Notes: generated by a model not told the origin, from the letters alone. DNA of 64,000 nt from Nocardia sp. BMG51109 (GCF_000526215.1 NZ_JAFQ01000004.1:1364001-1428000); one strand, 5' to 3'; shown: positions 9,107 through 16,645, counted from the first letter of the stretch. Numbers and translations: made by a program.

Positions 9107-9543
9107 CACGCCGAGCCTTTCCGTGCGTTGCGGACGGTGGTGTCGCCGATGTAGTGCCACCGCGCCTGTTCCAGTTCCCGCGCCGCGTCCATCAGGGACC
9201 GGCTGTTGTCGTCGTCGTTGGCAACCTCGCGTTTCCACGCCCGCCACGCCGCCGCAAGCCGGCCAACAGCGTCGGCGTAACCGCGCCGCCGCGGCCCCGT
9301 CTCCCTGATCCGTTCAACGAGCTGCCGGTGCACCATGTCCCGGTAGTCACCGAAATCCAAGGCGCGCAACATATCCGGCATAGTCTCTCCGGCCGACGTG
9401 GTGATGGTGTCGAGTGTCAACCATTCGTCCAAAGTGGCGAGCAGCCACGCCGCGCGCAGGGTATCGATGTGCCGATGAGATTCGGGCACAACGCCTTTCA
9501 TCGCATTCATGATCTCTTCGATACGCGGTATCCGGTCGGTCAC
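9106..9543 (-). CDS. Hypothetical helical protein, tandem paralogue A, 145 aa
   Basis: GTG start (VTDRIPRIEEIMNAMKG) preceded by ggaaggggaagcg. Core RHIDTLRAAWLLATLDEW matches its downstream neighbour. Predominantly helical and charged, with RRRGYADAVGRLAAAWRAWK. It overlaps a 14-codon ORF at its start (9540-9584), suggesting coupled translation. Function not recognised. Confidence 0.65.
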   Translation of the reverse strand: MTDRIPRIEEIMNAMKGVVPESHRHIDTLRAAWLLATLDEWLTLDTITTSAGETMPDMLRALDFGDYRDMVHRQLVERIRETGPRRRGYADAVGRLAAAWRAWKREVANDDDNSRSLMDAARELEQARWHYIGDTTVRNARKGSA

Positions 9544-9584
9544 CGCTTCCCCTTCCGGCTGACTGCCGCATAGGCGCACATCAT
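9540..9584 (-). CDS. 14-aa coupled leader peptide (possible)
   Basis: ATGATG start with an upstream aggggag site, reading MMCAYAAVSRKGKR and ending in a TGA that overlaps the GTG of the next gene. Position and overlap fit a translational-coupling leader; the peptide itself has no recognisable family. Confidence 0.35.
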   Translation of the reverse strand: MMCAYAAVSRKGKR

Positions 9585-9605
9585 TTCGATAACTCCCCTG
9601 GGCTC

Positions 9606-9920
9606 TCAGTAGCGGCTGCTGTCGCGCTTGAACTTCCCGCGCGCCTCGAGGTAGGTGAGCGCGGCCCGCTTGCGGGGACAGTCGGCGCTGTCGCAATTGA
9701 TGTGCCGCTGCGTGACGTCGTGGGCCTCATCACTGCTGCGAATCGGCGCGGGATCGGTGTGATCGAGCCGGAACAGCAGGTCGTACACGCCCAACGTCGT
9801 CGACTCGTGCGGCGCATCGTCCTCGCGCAGCACCCGGCAGAAACACACCAGCGCCACCACGAACACCGCACCGAGCGCGACAACCGCGAACAGGCCGGGA
9901 TACTCGGTCGTCCTGATCAC
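9606..9920 (-). CDS. Small single-TM protein with Cys motif, 104 aa
   Basis: Residues about 10-30 (LFAVVALGAVFVVALVCFCR) form one membrane helix. The soluble part ends with NCDSADCPRKRAALTYLEAR, a CD-x3-C motif that could bind metal. Its ATG overlaps the stop of the upstream gene (ATGA). Probably a membrane component of the same system as its neighbours. Family not recognised. Confidence 0.65.
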   Translation of the reverse strand: MIRTTEYPGLFAVVALGAVFVVALVCFCRVLREDDAPHESTTLGVYDLLFRLDHTDPAPIRSSDEAHDVTQRHINCDSADCPRKRAALTYLEARGKFKRDSSRY

Positions 9921-10288
9921 GGCCAGACCACCCGCTTACCCCGCACCCATATTTCGGGTGGCTCGAGCGTGAGGACCGCCGACACCGCCGACACGGTGAA
10001 TAGTCCCGGCCCGAGATGATCCGGTGACGGGGTGAGCACTGCGTCAGCGCCCCGTGTCGTGCACACCGTGACCAGTGCGGCGAATGGTGCCCGCCATGTG
10101 TGGGCGTCGCCGATCATCTCTCCGACGATCTCGAACCTTCGCTCAACACAGGCATGGTGAATCACCTGGTAGTGAAGTTCGGTGGCTGCGCCCGACACGT
10201 CGGTACGCAGGAACGACACGACCCGGAGCGGGCCCGCCTCCCGGGGCGTCGGGATCGGCATGTCGGCAGGCAGGGCAGGGGAGAACAT
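9917..10288 (-). CDS. Resolvase-fold-like small protein 1, 123 aa
   Basis: Reads LRVVSFLRTDVSGAATELHY early, then RGADAVLTPSPDHLGPGLFT. This is the order of a serine-resolvase-like fold without its catalytic residues and parallels the protein at 8346-8699. Start is ATG (10288) or the GTG just before it (10291), both overlapping the TGA of the 54-aa gene. Function unknown. Confidence 0.6.
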   Translation of the reverse strand: MFSPALPADMPIPTPREAGPLRVVSFLRTDVSGAATELHYQVIHHACVERRFEIVGEMIGDAHTWRAPFAALVTVCTTRGADAVLTPSPDHLGPGLFTVSAVSAVLTLEPPEIWVRGKRVVWP

Positions 10289-10452
10289 CACTCGTAATCC
10301 CCCTGGGCCTCAGTGCAATACGCGACCGCAGCGAGATACGTCTGGCATACGCCGTGATCGGTGTGCGTCCGCAGCAACGCGACCGCATGGTCGTGGCTGC
10401 GGATCTTCGACTCCATACCGCACTCGGCGGTTTGTGTTGTCCCGCAAGACAT
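10288..10452 (-). CDS. Hypothetical 54-aa protein, first gene of island operon
   Basis: ATG at 10450-10452, reading MSCGTTQTAECGMESKIRSH and later HTDHGVCQTYLAAVAYCTEA, ending in TGA that overlaps the next start. The stop/start overlap and coding-like composition support it. Four Cys and several His suggest metal binding, but no family is recognised. Confidence 0.5.
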   Translation of the reverse strand: MSCGTTQTAECGMESKIRSHDHAVALLRTHTDHGVCQTYLAAVAYCTEAQGDYE

Positions 10453-10665
10453 TTCGTGTCGGACCTCGAGTGTATGGTGTGTTCGGTTTCAGGTTGCACC
10501 CGGATACCCGGTCCCGGCAAAGGCCGCAGTCGGGATAAAGACGCCCCGCGAGGAGGGGAACGGGGCTACCGGCTACCTGGGTGCTCATCTACCGTGGCCC
10601 GTGCCACAATGAATAAGAGACACAAACTGTGCCCCTATTGACCTCCCCATATCCTGGAGTGCGTC
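10453..10665. promoter_or_regulatory. Divergent control region of the island operon and the XRE/TPR regulator
   Basis: 213 bp between the minus-strand operon and the plus-strand regulator, containing a small gccccg/cggggc hairpin at 10543-10566. The only visible transcription start for the minus operon must lie here. No operator is obvious by eye, but autoregulation by the neighbouring XRE protein is likely from layout. Confidence 0.5.
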
Positions 10666-11877
10666 ATGGTTCGCGATAGTGAATTTGGTCAACGACTTCA
10701 ACGTCTGCGGCAACAGGCTGGTATGACTCGCCCAGTGCTGGGCGATCTAGCCGGGCGTTCCGCGAGCTGGGTCAAGGCGCTCGAGACAGGCCGTTTGCAG
10801 CAACCGCGCCTACCGATGTTGATCCGCCTCGCCGAGATCCTCGACTTGGAAGATCTGACGCAACTCACCGGTGACCAGCCGCTGGTGCGTTCCCTCTACG
10901 GGAAAACGTCACACCCCGCGCTACCGAAGATCAGCGAGGCTCTGGCGTCCTACCCGGCGTCGGCGAGCAGCGACGATCCGGACCTGTCATCGGAGGCAAT
11001 CGCCGCCCGCACCCGTCAAGCATGGGCGCTGTGGCACGGGGCGGCATACCAGCGATCGGCAATCGCCACCCTGCTACCCGGACTGTTGCGCGACGCGCGG
11101 ATCGCCGTCCGGCAGCTCGACGGCAATGAGCGTCGAGAGGCACTCGCGACGCTCGCCCAGGTCTACCACCTGACCCAGCTGTACTTGTCATTCCAACCGC
11201 CTGCGTCGCTGGTGCTGCTCTCCGGTGATCGGGCAATGACCGCTGCACAGGACGCCGACGATCCACACGCAATGGCCGCCGCAGCGTGGTACGTCAACCA
11301 CGTCTATCGCGACGCCGGCGAGCAGCACGATGCCCGCGTAGAACTGGCGCTCGAAATATCCGAATTGCTGAAACCCGAGAAACAAGGCGACGATCTGGCA
11401 CTATGGGGTCTGCTGCGACTGGCAATCGCCCTGTCCTACGCGAAGATTGGACGCGAAGGCGACGCACTTCGCTACTGGGACGAAGCCGACAAAGCCGCCA
11501 AGGCACTCGGCGACGACTATGTACATCCCTGGCTGATGTTCGGCCGTTCGATGGTGGATGCCTACATGATCACGATCCAGGCCGATCTCATGCACAGCGG
11601 GTACGCGATCAGGCAGGCAGCAAAAGTGGATCTCGGCAAGATGCCCTCGGCAACGCGCCGCAGTTTCCACACCGCCGAGACTGCTCGCGCACACTTCATG
11701 CGTGATGAATCGCTGGCTACCATTTCGCTCTTATCCAAGGCGCACAAGGAATCTCCCGATACCTTCGGGTTCTCCCTGTTCGCTCAATCAGCCGTCCCCG
11801 ATCTTGTCGAGAACGGCGGCGCGACCGTCCGGCCGGATGCCGAACGACTCGCATCCATTCTGGGACTCAACGATTGA
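10666..11877 (+). CDS. XRE-family HTH regulator with TPR-like sensor domain
   Basis: 403 aa. Residues about 7-62 form an XRE helix-turn-helix (FGQRLQRLRQQAGMTRPVLG, then SASWVKALETGR). The remainder is all-helical with TPR-like repeats, the architecture of actinobacterial regulators that sense a peptide or small molecule. ATG follows ggagtgcgtc. It faces the minus-strand operon across a shared control region and precedes the nuclease-like cassettes, so it is the natural regulator of the island. Its 3' end is repeated near 16650. Confidence 0.85.
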   Translation: MVRDSEFGQRLQRLRQQAGMTRPVLGDLAGRSASWVKALETGRLQQPRLPMLIRLAEILDLEDLTQLTGDQPLVRSLYGKTSHPALPKISEALASYPASASSDDPDLSSEAIAARTRQAWALWHGAAYQRSAIATLLPGLLRDARIAVRQLDGNERREALATLAQVYHLTQLYLSFQPPASLVLLSGDRAMTAAQDADDPHAMAAAAWYVNHVYRDAGEQHDARVELALEISELLKPEKQGDDLALWGLLRLAIALSYAKIGREGDALRYWDEADKAAKALGDDYVHPWLMFGRSMVDAYMITIQADLMHSGYAIRQAAKVDLGKMPSATRRSFHTAETARAHFMRDESLATISLLSKAHKESPDTFGFSLFAQSAVPDLVENGGATVRPDAERLASILGLND

Positions 11878-12022
11878 GTCGGAGGGCGGCTTCCGTGGGT
11901 ATCGAAGCATGTTGCGGCGCAGCTTAATTCGAGCCGTGAGGCTGGGGGGCTTGAGGAGTGCAAATCACATCGGATTAGACCTCGACGCCAGCGACCTCCG
12001 CGGTGCCGTCGAAGAAGCCCAG
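11872..12022 (+). repeat. Direct repeat shared with 16646-16795
   Basis: About 150 bp running from the end of the XRE gene (gattgagtcgg) through cttccgtgg...atcgaagcat and gcggcgcag to the coding stretch attagacctcg. It matches 16646-16795 with scattered changes and small indels. In this copy the start codon position has become TTG. Confidence 0.75.
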
Positions 12023-12210
12023 CCGAACACCGTGTCGGCCCGCTGGTGCAGCAGGTCGACGGCATTGTTCAACTTGCTCGGGCTACGGCAGGCAGCGCTC
12101 GAGGTGTTGCTGAGATCGCCGAAGCCGCAGCGGCATTTCGGGAACTGGCAAACCTCGGTAGTCTGCCCGCACTCGCCGCAAGCACTAATGGGACTGATGA
12201 AGATGGATGA
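11951..12210 (+). pseudogene. Diverged, frameshifted paralogue of the 72-aa gene at 16728
   Basis: From TTG 11951 the frame reads NHIGLDLDASDLRGAVEEAQ, matching the 72-aa protein. It then becomes non-coding-like while another frame continues with PLVQQVDGIVQLARATAGSA and a helical Ala-rich tail, stopping at 12208-12210. A single-base deletion or two-base insertion near 12025 would restore one ORF. The tail overlaps the start of the 2H phosphoesterase. The protein's function is unknown. Confidence 0.45.
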
Positions 12211-12829
12211 ACGGACGCGCGATCATTGGTGGTGGCGCCCAGGCTGGCGCCCGGGCCGATCATTCTACACGTGGCACCTGACGTTCGCCGACAACTCCGC
12301 GGCTGCCGGTTTGGTCGAACAATTCGCGCCAACTCTGGCTGACATCCCGACCATGCAACCCGTCGCGCCCAACGGGTTGCACATCACCATTCAGGGCATT
12401 GGGTTCGCTGATGCAGTATCATCCAACGACCTTGAGCGAATTGCTGATACCGCATCCGAAATCCTCCAACATTCGCAACGGTTCGAAATCGTGCTTGGTC
12501 GGCCGGTCGCTGATAGAGAGACGATAGGATTGCCGGTAGTGAACCCTGGTCCACTCACGCGCGTGCGCAGCAACTTGCAATCGGCTATCGGCGCAGTCTG
12601 GGGGGACGATTGTATACCCGAACGCACCGATAGATTTACGCCGCATCTGACGTTAGCGTATTCCACCGGGGAGGCAATAATTGCAGATCTTCAGCGTGTG
12701 CTCGTGCGATCTGGCTTGGGAGATGCAGAGATAACGGAACCTGTCACCGAGATATCACTCATCGAACTCAATCGCGATAATCACCGGTACGAATGGAAAA
12801 ACGTCGGCACGATGGAATTGGGTCGCTGA
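12188..12829 (+). CDS. 2H phosphoesterase-like protein (2'-5' RNA ligase/CPDase superfamily)
   Basis: 213 aa with both signature H-x-T motifs: HITIQG at about His65 and HLTLAYS at about His153, spaced as in LigT-like enzymes. The family hydrolyses cyclic phosphodiesters or 2'-5' linkages. Start is one of the ATGs at 12188, 12197 or 12203; 12188 is given but the ribosome site is weak. Base composition is more AT-rich than the flanks. Situated between the XRE regulator and nuclease-like cassettes, it could process a nucleotide signal or RNA ends; that is inference. Confidence 0.75.
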   Translation: MGLMKMDERTRDHWWWRPGWRPGRSFYTWHLTFADNSAAAGLVEQFAPTLADIPTMQPVAPNGLHITIQGIGFADAVSSNDLERIADTASEILQHSQRFEIVLGRPVADRETIGLPVVNPGPLTRVRSNLQSAIGAVWGDDCIPERTDRFTPHLTLAYSTGEAIIADLQRVLVRSGLGDAEITEPVTEISLIELNRDNHRYEWKNVGTMELGR

Positions 12830-12905
12830 CGGGGTCCGATTCGATCGCCGGACATGCGCGAGCTGGCCGAAGCGGTCAAACTCGAATACTGAAAGGGGAA
12901 ACGGC

Positions 12906-13439
12906 GTGGACAGCGGAGACCACCAACAGCTGACGATAGACCTCGGTGTCCAACTGGAGGACCCAGAGGCCGCCTGGAAAGCGTGGTTCAAGCCGGTCCG
13001 GCGAGCCGCACAAACCGGGAAGTTCCTGCGGCGAATCACCTCGGACGAACTACTCATCGAATACTTCATGGGGGGCCTTCCTTACCTGCAAGCATCGCCG
13101 AGGGAAGCGGAGATCGGCGACGTCATCGCCGGACTGTTCCCCGACATGGCGACCGCGATGCGGCCGGAAAACCGCTCTCTGGCAGACGAATTCGTGTGCT
13201 TCCTGGCCGAAGCGTTCGAGGTGAGCACCGGAGCCACGCTCTACGACGATCGGCCCACCGACCCGGCACGCAGCTTCTACCCCGCCATCAACCCGGCCCT
13301 TCGGTACCCGTTCACCCCGAGAACCGTCACACTCTGGACGCTCGCGGATCTAGCTATCGGCGAAGGCTGGGCAGCTGTCGGCGCGCTCCTCTACGACGAC
13401 CACCGTCAATACGAAGAATGGAGCGAAACCGACGCATGA
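12906..13439 (+). CDS. Putative partner/immunity-like protein 1, 177 aa
   Basis: GTG start after aaaggggaaacggc. Acidic, with ENRSLADEFVCFLAEAFEVS and ATLYDDRPTDPARSF. The corresponding protein at 14706-15359 has ELVDRFACWIGETFVRRAGG in the same relative place and each lies directly before a coiled-coil nuclease-like gene. The position just upstream and the acidic character are what one expects of an antitoxin or immunity protein. No established family is recognised. Confidence 0.55.
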   Translation: MDSGDHQQLTIDLGVQLEDPEAAWKAWFKPVRRAAQTGKFLRRITSDELLIEYFMGGLPYLQASPREAEIGDVIAGLFPDMATAMRPENRSLADEFVCFLAEAFEVSTGATLYDDRPTDPARSFYPAINPALRYPFTPRTVTLWTLADLAIGEGWAAVGALLYDDHRQYEEWSETDA

Positions 13440-13451
13440 TCGTGACCGCAC

Positions 13452-14450
13452 GTGTCCGAGAACGAGGAGAGACGACGCCGACAACAGCAGCGTGAACGCG
13501 AAGAGATTCGGCGGCAGCAAGACAAGGATCAACAGCGTGGCCGAGACGCCAACACAAAAGGCGAGTATTTCCATCTCGGCATGGCGCATATACGAGGCGA
13601 AACGCGCGAAAGCGGTTGGGTGCGTGAACATTCCGAACGTGTGCAAGATGGCAAACGGCGGGTCTTGGATCAGGCCCGGGTGCACAACGACCGCGAACGG
13701 GCATTCCGCGAATACAAGAGCGGCAGAGTCGAAGGCCGCGAACCGCTAAACCAGCTACGCGGCGACCGGCACCTACTGGAGACCGGGCGCTACCACTCCG
13801 GGGTATGGGTAACCGTACGCGGCGAGTCGATGTCACGAGAAGTACGCGACGGGCTTGCGAAGATGGTCCGCGACTTCCCGGGCCGTTTCCAGCACCTCGA
13901 GGTGTCCAGGCGGCAACAGCAACGAGCGATCGAACTCGGCGAACGGCTGGCCCGTGGCGGTCAGCTCGAACTGCTGTCCCCCGAACGGTTGCGGGCGCTA
14001 CAACTGGCCAGAGAGAAGGCCGAACGCTTCCGGACCATGATGCGCGCACGCGACGGAATGGTGCGTGGCAGGGCCGAGGTCGCGCAGCGAGCGAACCAGC
14101 GTGCCCGCGAAGACACCGCGCGAGCCGAGCGGGCCCGCGCTGAACAGGAAGTCAAGCAGAAGGCCGACCGGGAACGGGCCGCACGCGAGGCGGCCGACGC
14201 CGCGGCGGCGCGGCGACGCGAGGCAGTGGAGAAGACCGCCGAGCTGGGCCGGCAGGCACGGGCGGCGGCCGCGGCCGGCCAGGTGGTCAGAATGACCCAG
14301 CGGGACGCCGCCGATCTGTTGGCGGTCAGCAAGCCGTTACCCGGCGAGGACGTGCGCCGGCCGGACCGGGCCCCGCGGCTGTCGCGGACAGCCTACGAGC
14401 GCGTGCGCGAACTCGAGCGCGGCGAACGGGGAGAGCGCGAAGTCCGATGA
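13452..14450 (+). CDS. PD-(D/E)xK-like N-domain with coiled-coil tail, copy 1 (putative toxin/nuclease)
   Basis: 332 aa, GTG start 12 bases after its partner. Charged head, then YFHLGMAHIRGET, D73 in RRVLDQARVHND and E88-x-K90 in FREYKSGRV, followed by GVWVTVRG: a D-(14 residues)-E-x-K pattern with flanking hydrophobic strands as in restriction-endonuclease-fold enzymes. From about residue 150 it is a long Arg/Glu/Ala coiled coil, ending in MTQRDAADLLAVSKPLPGED. The tail is nearly identical to copy 2 while the first half has diverged. No signal peptide. Nuclease activity is inferred from the motif only. Confidence 0.55.
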   Translation: MSENEERRRRQQQREREEIRRQQDKDQQRGRDANTKGEYFHLGMAHIRGETRESGWVREHSERVQDGKRRVLDQARVHNDRERAFREYKSGRVEGREPLNQLRGDRHLLETGRYHSGVWVTVRGESMSREVRDGLAKMVRDFPGRFQHLEVSRRQQQRAIELGERLARGGQLELLSPERLRALQLAREKAERFRTMMRARDGMVRGRAEVAQRANQRAREDTARAERARAEQEVKQKADRERAAREAADAAAARRREAVEKTAELGRQARAAAAAGQVVRMTQRDAADLLAVSKPLPGEDVRRPDRAPRLSRTAYERVRELERGERGEREVR

Positions 14451-14719
14451 AATTCGGAGTACACCGGCCGGGGTATCGCCCGTCGACTACATGACGAATT
14501 GCTCGGCGGACGCCCCGAGCGCCGGGCGACATTGCTCGTGGCGCCAACCAACACACGCGCCTGTTCGACATATCTACGATGGGGTTGGCGCAAGGTCGGT
14601 TGGCTACGCCCCGATTGGCCCGACGCGCCCCAATTCGATGTGCTGATCCACGATTTGCGTGAGTAATGTTGCGACACAGTTGAATTCGAACGAGAGGCTG
14701 AGGGCATGGGGAGTGCAGA
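14220..14719 (+). repeat. 500-bp cassette-flanking repeat, copy 1
   Basis: Nearly identical to 16087-16586 at an offset of 1867 bp. It spans the end of the nuclease-like gene, the acetyltransferase fragment, the leader and the first codons of the next gene. The sequence between the two copies (partner plus head of nuclease-like gene) is what differs from the equivalent upstream stretch. Confidence 0.85.
14457..14666 (+). pseudogene. Acetyltransferase (GNAT) C-terminal fragment 1
   Basis: Encodes EYTGRGIARRLHDELLGGRP and further to a TAA, aligning with the last 70 residues of the intact GNAT at 16943-17506 (EEHTGQGLAHALYDELLRGR). No start codon of its own. It lies in the same frame as the preceding nuclease-like gene, two codons after that gene's TGA. 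Confidence 0.75.
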
Positions 14720-15359
14720 GCTGGATCCGGGCTGGTTCGATGCGAAGGCTCAGGATGACCCCGCGTGGCTGCGCTGGCGAAACCCGGACCGTATCGCGGC
14801 CCAGATCGACCTACTGTTCACCGAGACGTTCGCCACCGTCCCGGTCGGAGAGGTCGGGTGGTGGGTGGCGCAGGGGTACAGCCGGGCGCCGATCAACGGC
14901 GATGCCGATGCCTACGCCGATATCATCCCGCCGATGCCCGGCGCCGACCGCTACAGCGACGCCATGTTGCACTGGATCGAGGGCGTGTTCGACTGGTTTT
15001 TCCCGGACGAGACCAGCATGTACGACCCCGGCAACGCCGAGTTGGTCGACCGGTTCGCGTGCTGGATCGGTGAGACGTTCGTGCGCCGCGCCGGTGGAGT
15101 CTGGTTCAACGGCGGCTATGACAGCCCGATATCGGGGCTCTTCGGAGGAACGTTCGCGCCGAAGGTGGGATACCACTACGACGCCCCCGCCGACGACATC
15201 AGCGATCGGCTGTTCCTGTCGGTCGAAGACGAGGACGTCCCCGACTTCTCCCGTGTCACGGACGAGATCTATTCCCGCGCAATTGATTACGCGGAAGCCT
15301 ATGACCTGCCGCATGAGGGGCGCGAGCTGAGGAACATCGCGCGTAGCACCGAGGGGTGA
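14706..15359 (+). CDS. Putative partner/immunity-like protein 2, 217 aa
   Basis: ATG (MGSAELDPGWFDAKAQ) with a gagagg ribosome site in the repeated leader. Strongly acidic, aromatic-rich sequence including ADIIPPMPGADRYSDAMLHW and ELVDRFACWIGETFVRRAGG. Its order before a nuclease-like gene parallels the 12906 gene. The first four residues come from the shared leader repeat, so the gene body looks like an exchangeable part behind a fixed start. Family not recognised. Confidence 0.6.
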   Translation: MGSAELDPGWFDAKAQDDPAWLRWRNPDRIAAQIDLLFTETFATVPVGEVGWWVAQGYSRAPINGDADAYADIIPPMPGADRYSDAMLHWIEGVFDWFFPDETSMYDPGNAELVDRFACWIGETFVRRAGGVWFNGGYDSPISGLFGGTFAPKVGYHYDAPADDISDRLFLSVEDEDVPDFSRVTDEIYSRAIDYAEAYDLPHEGRELRNIARSTEG

Positions 15360-15375
15360 CGGGGGCTGAGGGGGG

Positions 15376-16317
15376 ATGCCCGACGACGAGGAGGAGCGCC
15401 GCCGCAAGGCGCGTGATAGCGGCCGTCGGCACAACGAGCGTGGTCGGCATTTTCATTTGGGTATGGCCCATCTGCTTGGCGAAACCCTCGAGAAGGGCTG
15501 GCGATACGAACAGGTCATCAAGACCGACTTTGGCGACCGTATCCACGACACCGCCCGTGCCGACGAGCGCGGCCGGGAGTTCAGCGAATACAAGTCCGGG
15601 CGCGTAGGCCCGAAGGCGATGCGCCAGGCGGCCAAGGACCGCAACATCCTCGAACGTGACCCGAACGCCCGCGGGACGTGGGTAGTAGTGCAAGGCGCCC
15701 AGGTCGACCGGGAAGTACGCGAAGAGCTGGCGGGGATGGTGCGCGACTTCGGCGATCGGTTCCGAGTGCTGGAGGTCGGTCGTGAGGAAGCCAAGCGGGC
15801 GCGGGAACTCGGCAGGGTCCTGGAGGAACGCAGCCGCGGCGTCCAGAGAGATCTACACGATGTCCCGGAGCTGGTGAGGCGGCAGCGGCAGCGGGAACGC
15901 GCCCAGCGGATCCGAGCCAAGGCCCGCACGCAGGAGATGGCACAGCGCGCTATCGAACGGGCAGGACGCGACCGCGAAGCACAACAACGAGCCGACCGGG
16001 GGAAAGAACTCGAGCCGACCGGTCAGTGGCAGGAACGGGAGCCAGCCGCGCGGGAGGCGGACGACGCCGCCGGGGCGGCGCGGCGGCGTGCAGTGGAGCG
16101 GACAGCCGAGCTGGGACGGCAGGCACGGGAGGCGGCCGCGGCCGGCCAGGTGGTCAGGATGACCCAGCGGGACGCCGCCGATCTGCTGGCGGTCAGCAAG
16201 CCGTTACCCGGCGAGGACGTGCGCCGGCAGGACCGGGCCCCGCGGCTGTCGCGGACAGCCTACGAGCGCGTGCGCGAACTCGAGCGCGACGAACGGGGAG
16301 AGCGCGAAGTCCGATGA
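15376..16317 (+). CDS. PD-(D/E)xK-like N-domain with coiled-coil tail, copy 2 (putative toxin/nuclease)
   Basis: 313 aa, ATG after a purine-rich gaggggg stretch. Head: HFHLGMAHLLGETLEKGW, D58 in RIHDTARADERG, E71-x-K73 in FSEYKSGRV, then GTWVVVQGAQVDREVREELA and DFGDRFRVLEVGREEAKRA. The same D...E-x-K signature and strand order as copy 1, so the motif is conserved while surrounding residues vary. The rest is a basic/acidic coiled coil with the same ending as copy 1. No secretion signal. Likely a REase-fold effector or intracellular toxin; unproven. Confidence 0.57.
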   Translation: MPDDEEERRRKARDSGRRHNERGRHFHLGMAHLLGETLEKGWRYEQVIKTDFGDRIHDTARADERGREFSEYKSGRVGPKAMRQAAKDRNILERDPNARGTWVVVQGAQVDREVREELAGMVRDFGDRFRVLEVGREEAKRARELGRVLEERSRGVQRDLHDVPELVRRQRQRERAQRIRAKARTQEMAQRAIERAGRDREAQQRADRGKELEPTGQWQEREPAAREADDAAGAARRRAVERTAELGRQAREAAAAGQVVRMTQRDAADLLAVSKPLPGEDVRRQDRAPRLSRTAYERVRELERDERGEREVR

Positions 16318-16586
16318 AATTCGGAGTACACCGGCCAGGGTATCGCCCGTCGACTACATGACGAATTGCTCGGCGGACGCCCCGAGCGCCGGGCGACATT
16401 GCTCGTGGCGCCAACCAACACACGCGCCTATTCGACATATCTACGATGGGATTGGCGCAAGGTCGGTTGGCTACGCCCCGATTGGCCCGACGCGCCCCAA
16501 TTCGATGTGCTGATCCACGATTTGCGTGAGTGATGTTGCGACGCAGTTGAATTCGAACGACAGGCTGAGGGCATGGGGAGTGTAGA
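16087..16586 (+). repeat. 500-bp cassette-flanking repeat, copy 2
   Basis: Second copy of the block at 14220-14719, with scattered single-base differences. Here the leader at its end leads into a 13-codon ORF instead of a partner gene, as if the next cassette had been deleted. Confidence 0.85.
16324..16533 (+). pseudogene. Acetyltransferase (GNAT) C-terminal fragment 2
   Basis: Same fragment as 14457-14666 with few changes (NTRAYSTYLRWDW for NTRACSTYLRWGW) and ending in TGA. Again in frame with the upstream nuclease-like gene after its TGA. Its conservation suggests recent duplication, or that it is kept for a reason such as readthrough. Confidence 0.75.
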
Positions 16587-16614
16587 TCGGGTCGGAGTCG
16601 GGGCCATCGCATGA
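16573..16614 (+). pseudogene. Truncated leader ORF (13 codons)
   Basis: Starts with the same leader and ATGGGGAGTG as the partner gene at 14706 but stops after MGSVDRVGVGAIA. Probably the stub left where a further cassette was lost. Confidence 0.5.
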
Positions 16615-16645
16615 CGGCCGCGCCAGTGCCGCTGGACGACGGCGA

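Noticed and set aside
8346..10288. Active serine recombinase or integrase for the island
   Set aside because: The resolvase-like proteins show the fold pattern but no catalytic Ser or Arg set and no DNA-binding domain, so I do not call them recombinases.
11702..12829. Single 375-codon ORF covering the 2H phosphoesterase and upstream
   Set aside because: The first part overlaps the XRE gene and the frameshifted leader gene; only the part from about 12188 carries the 2H family.
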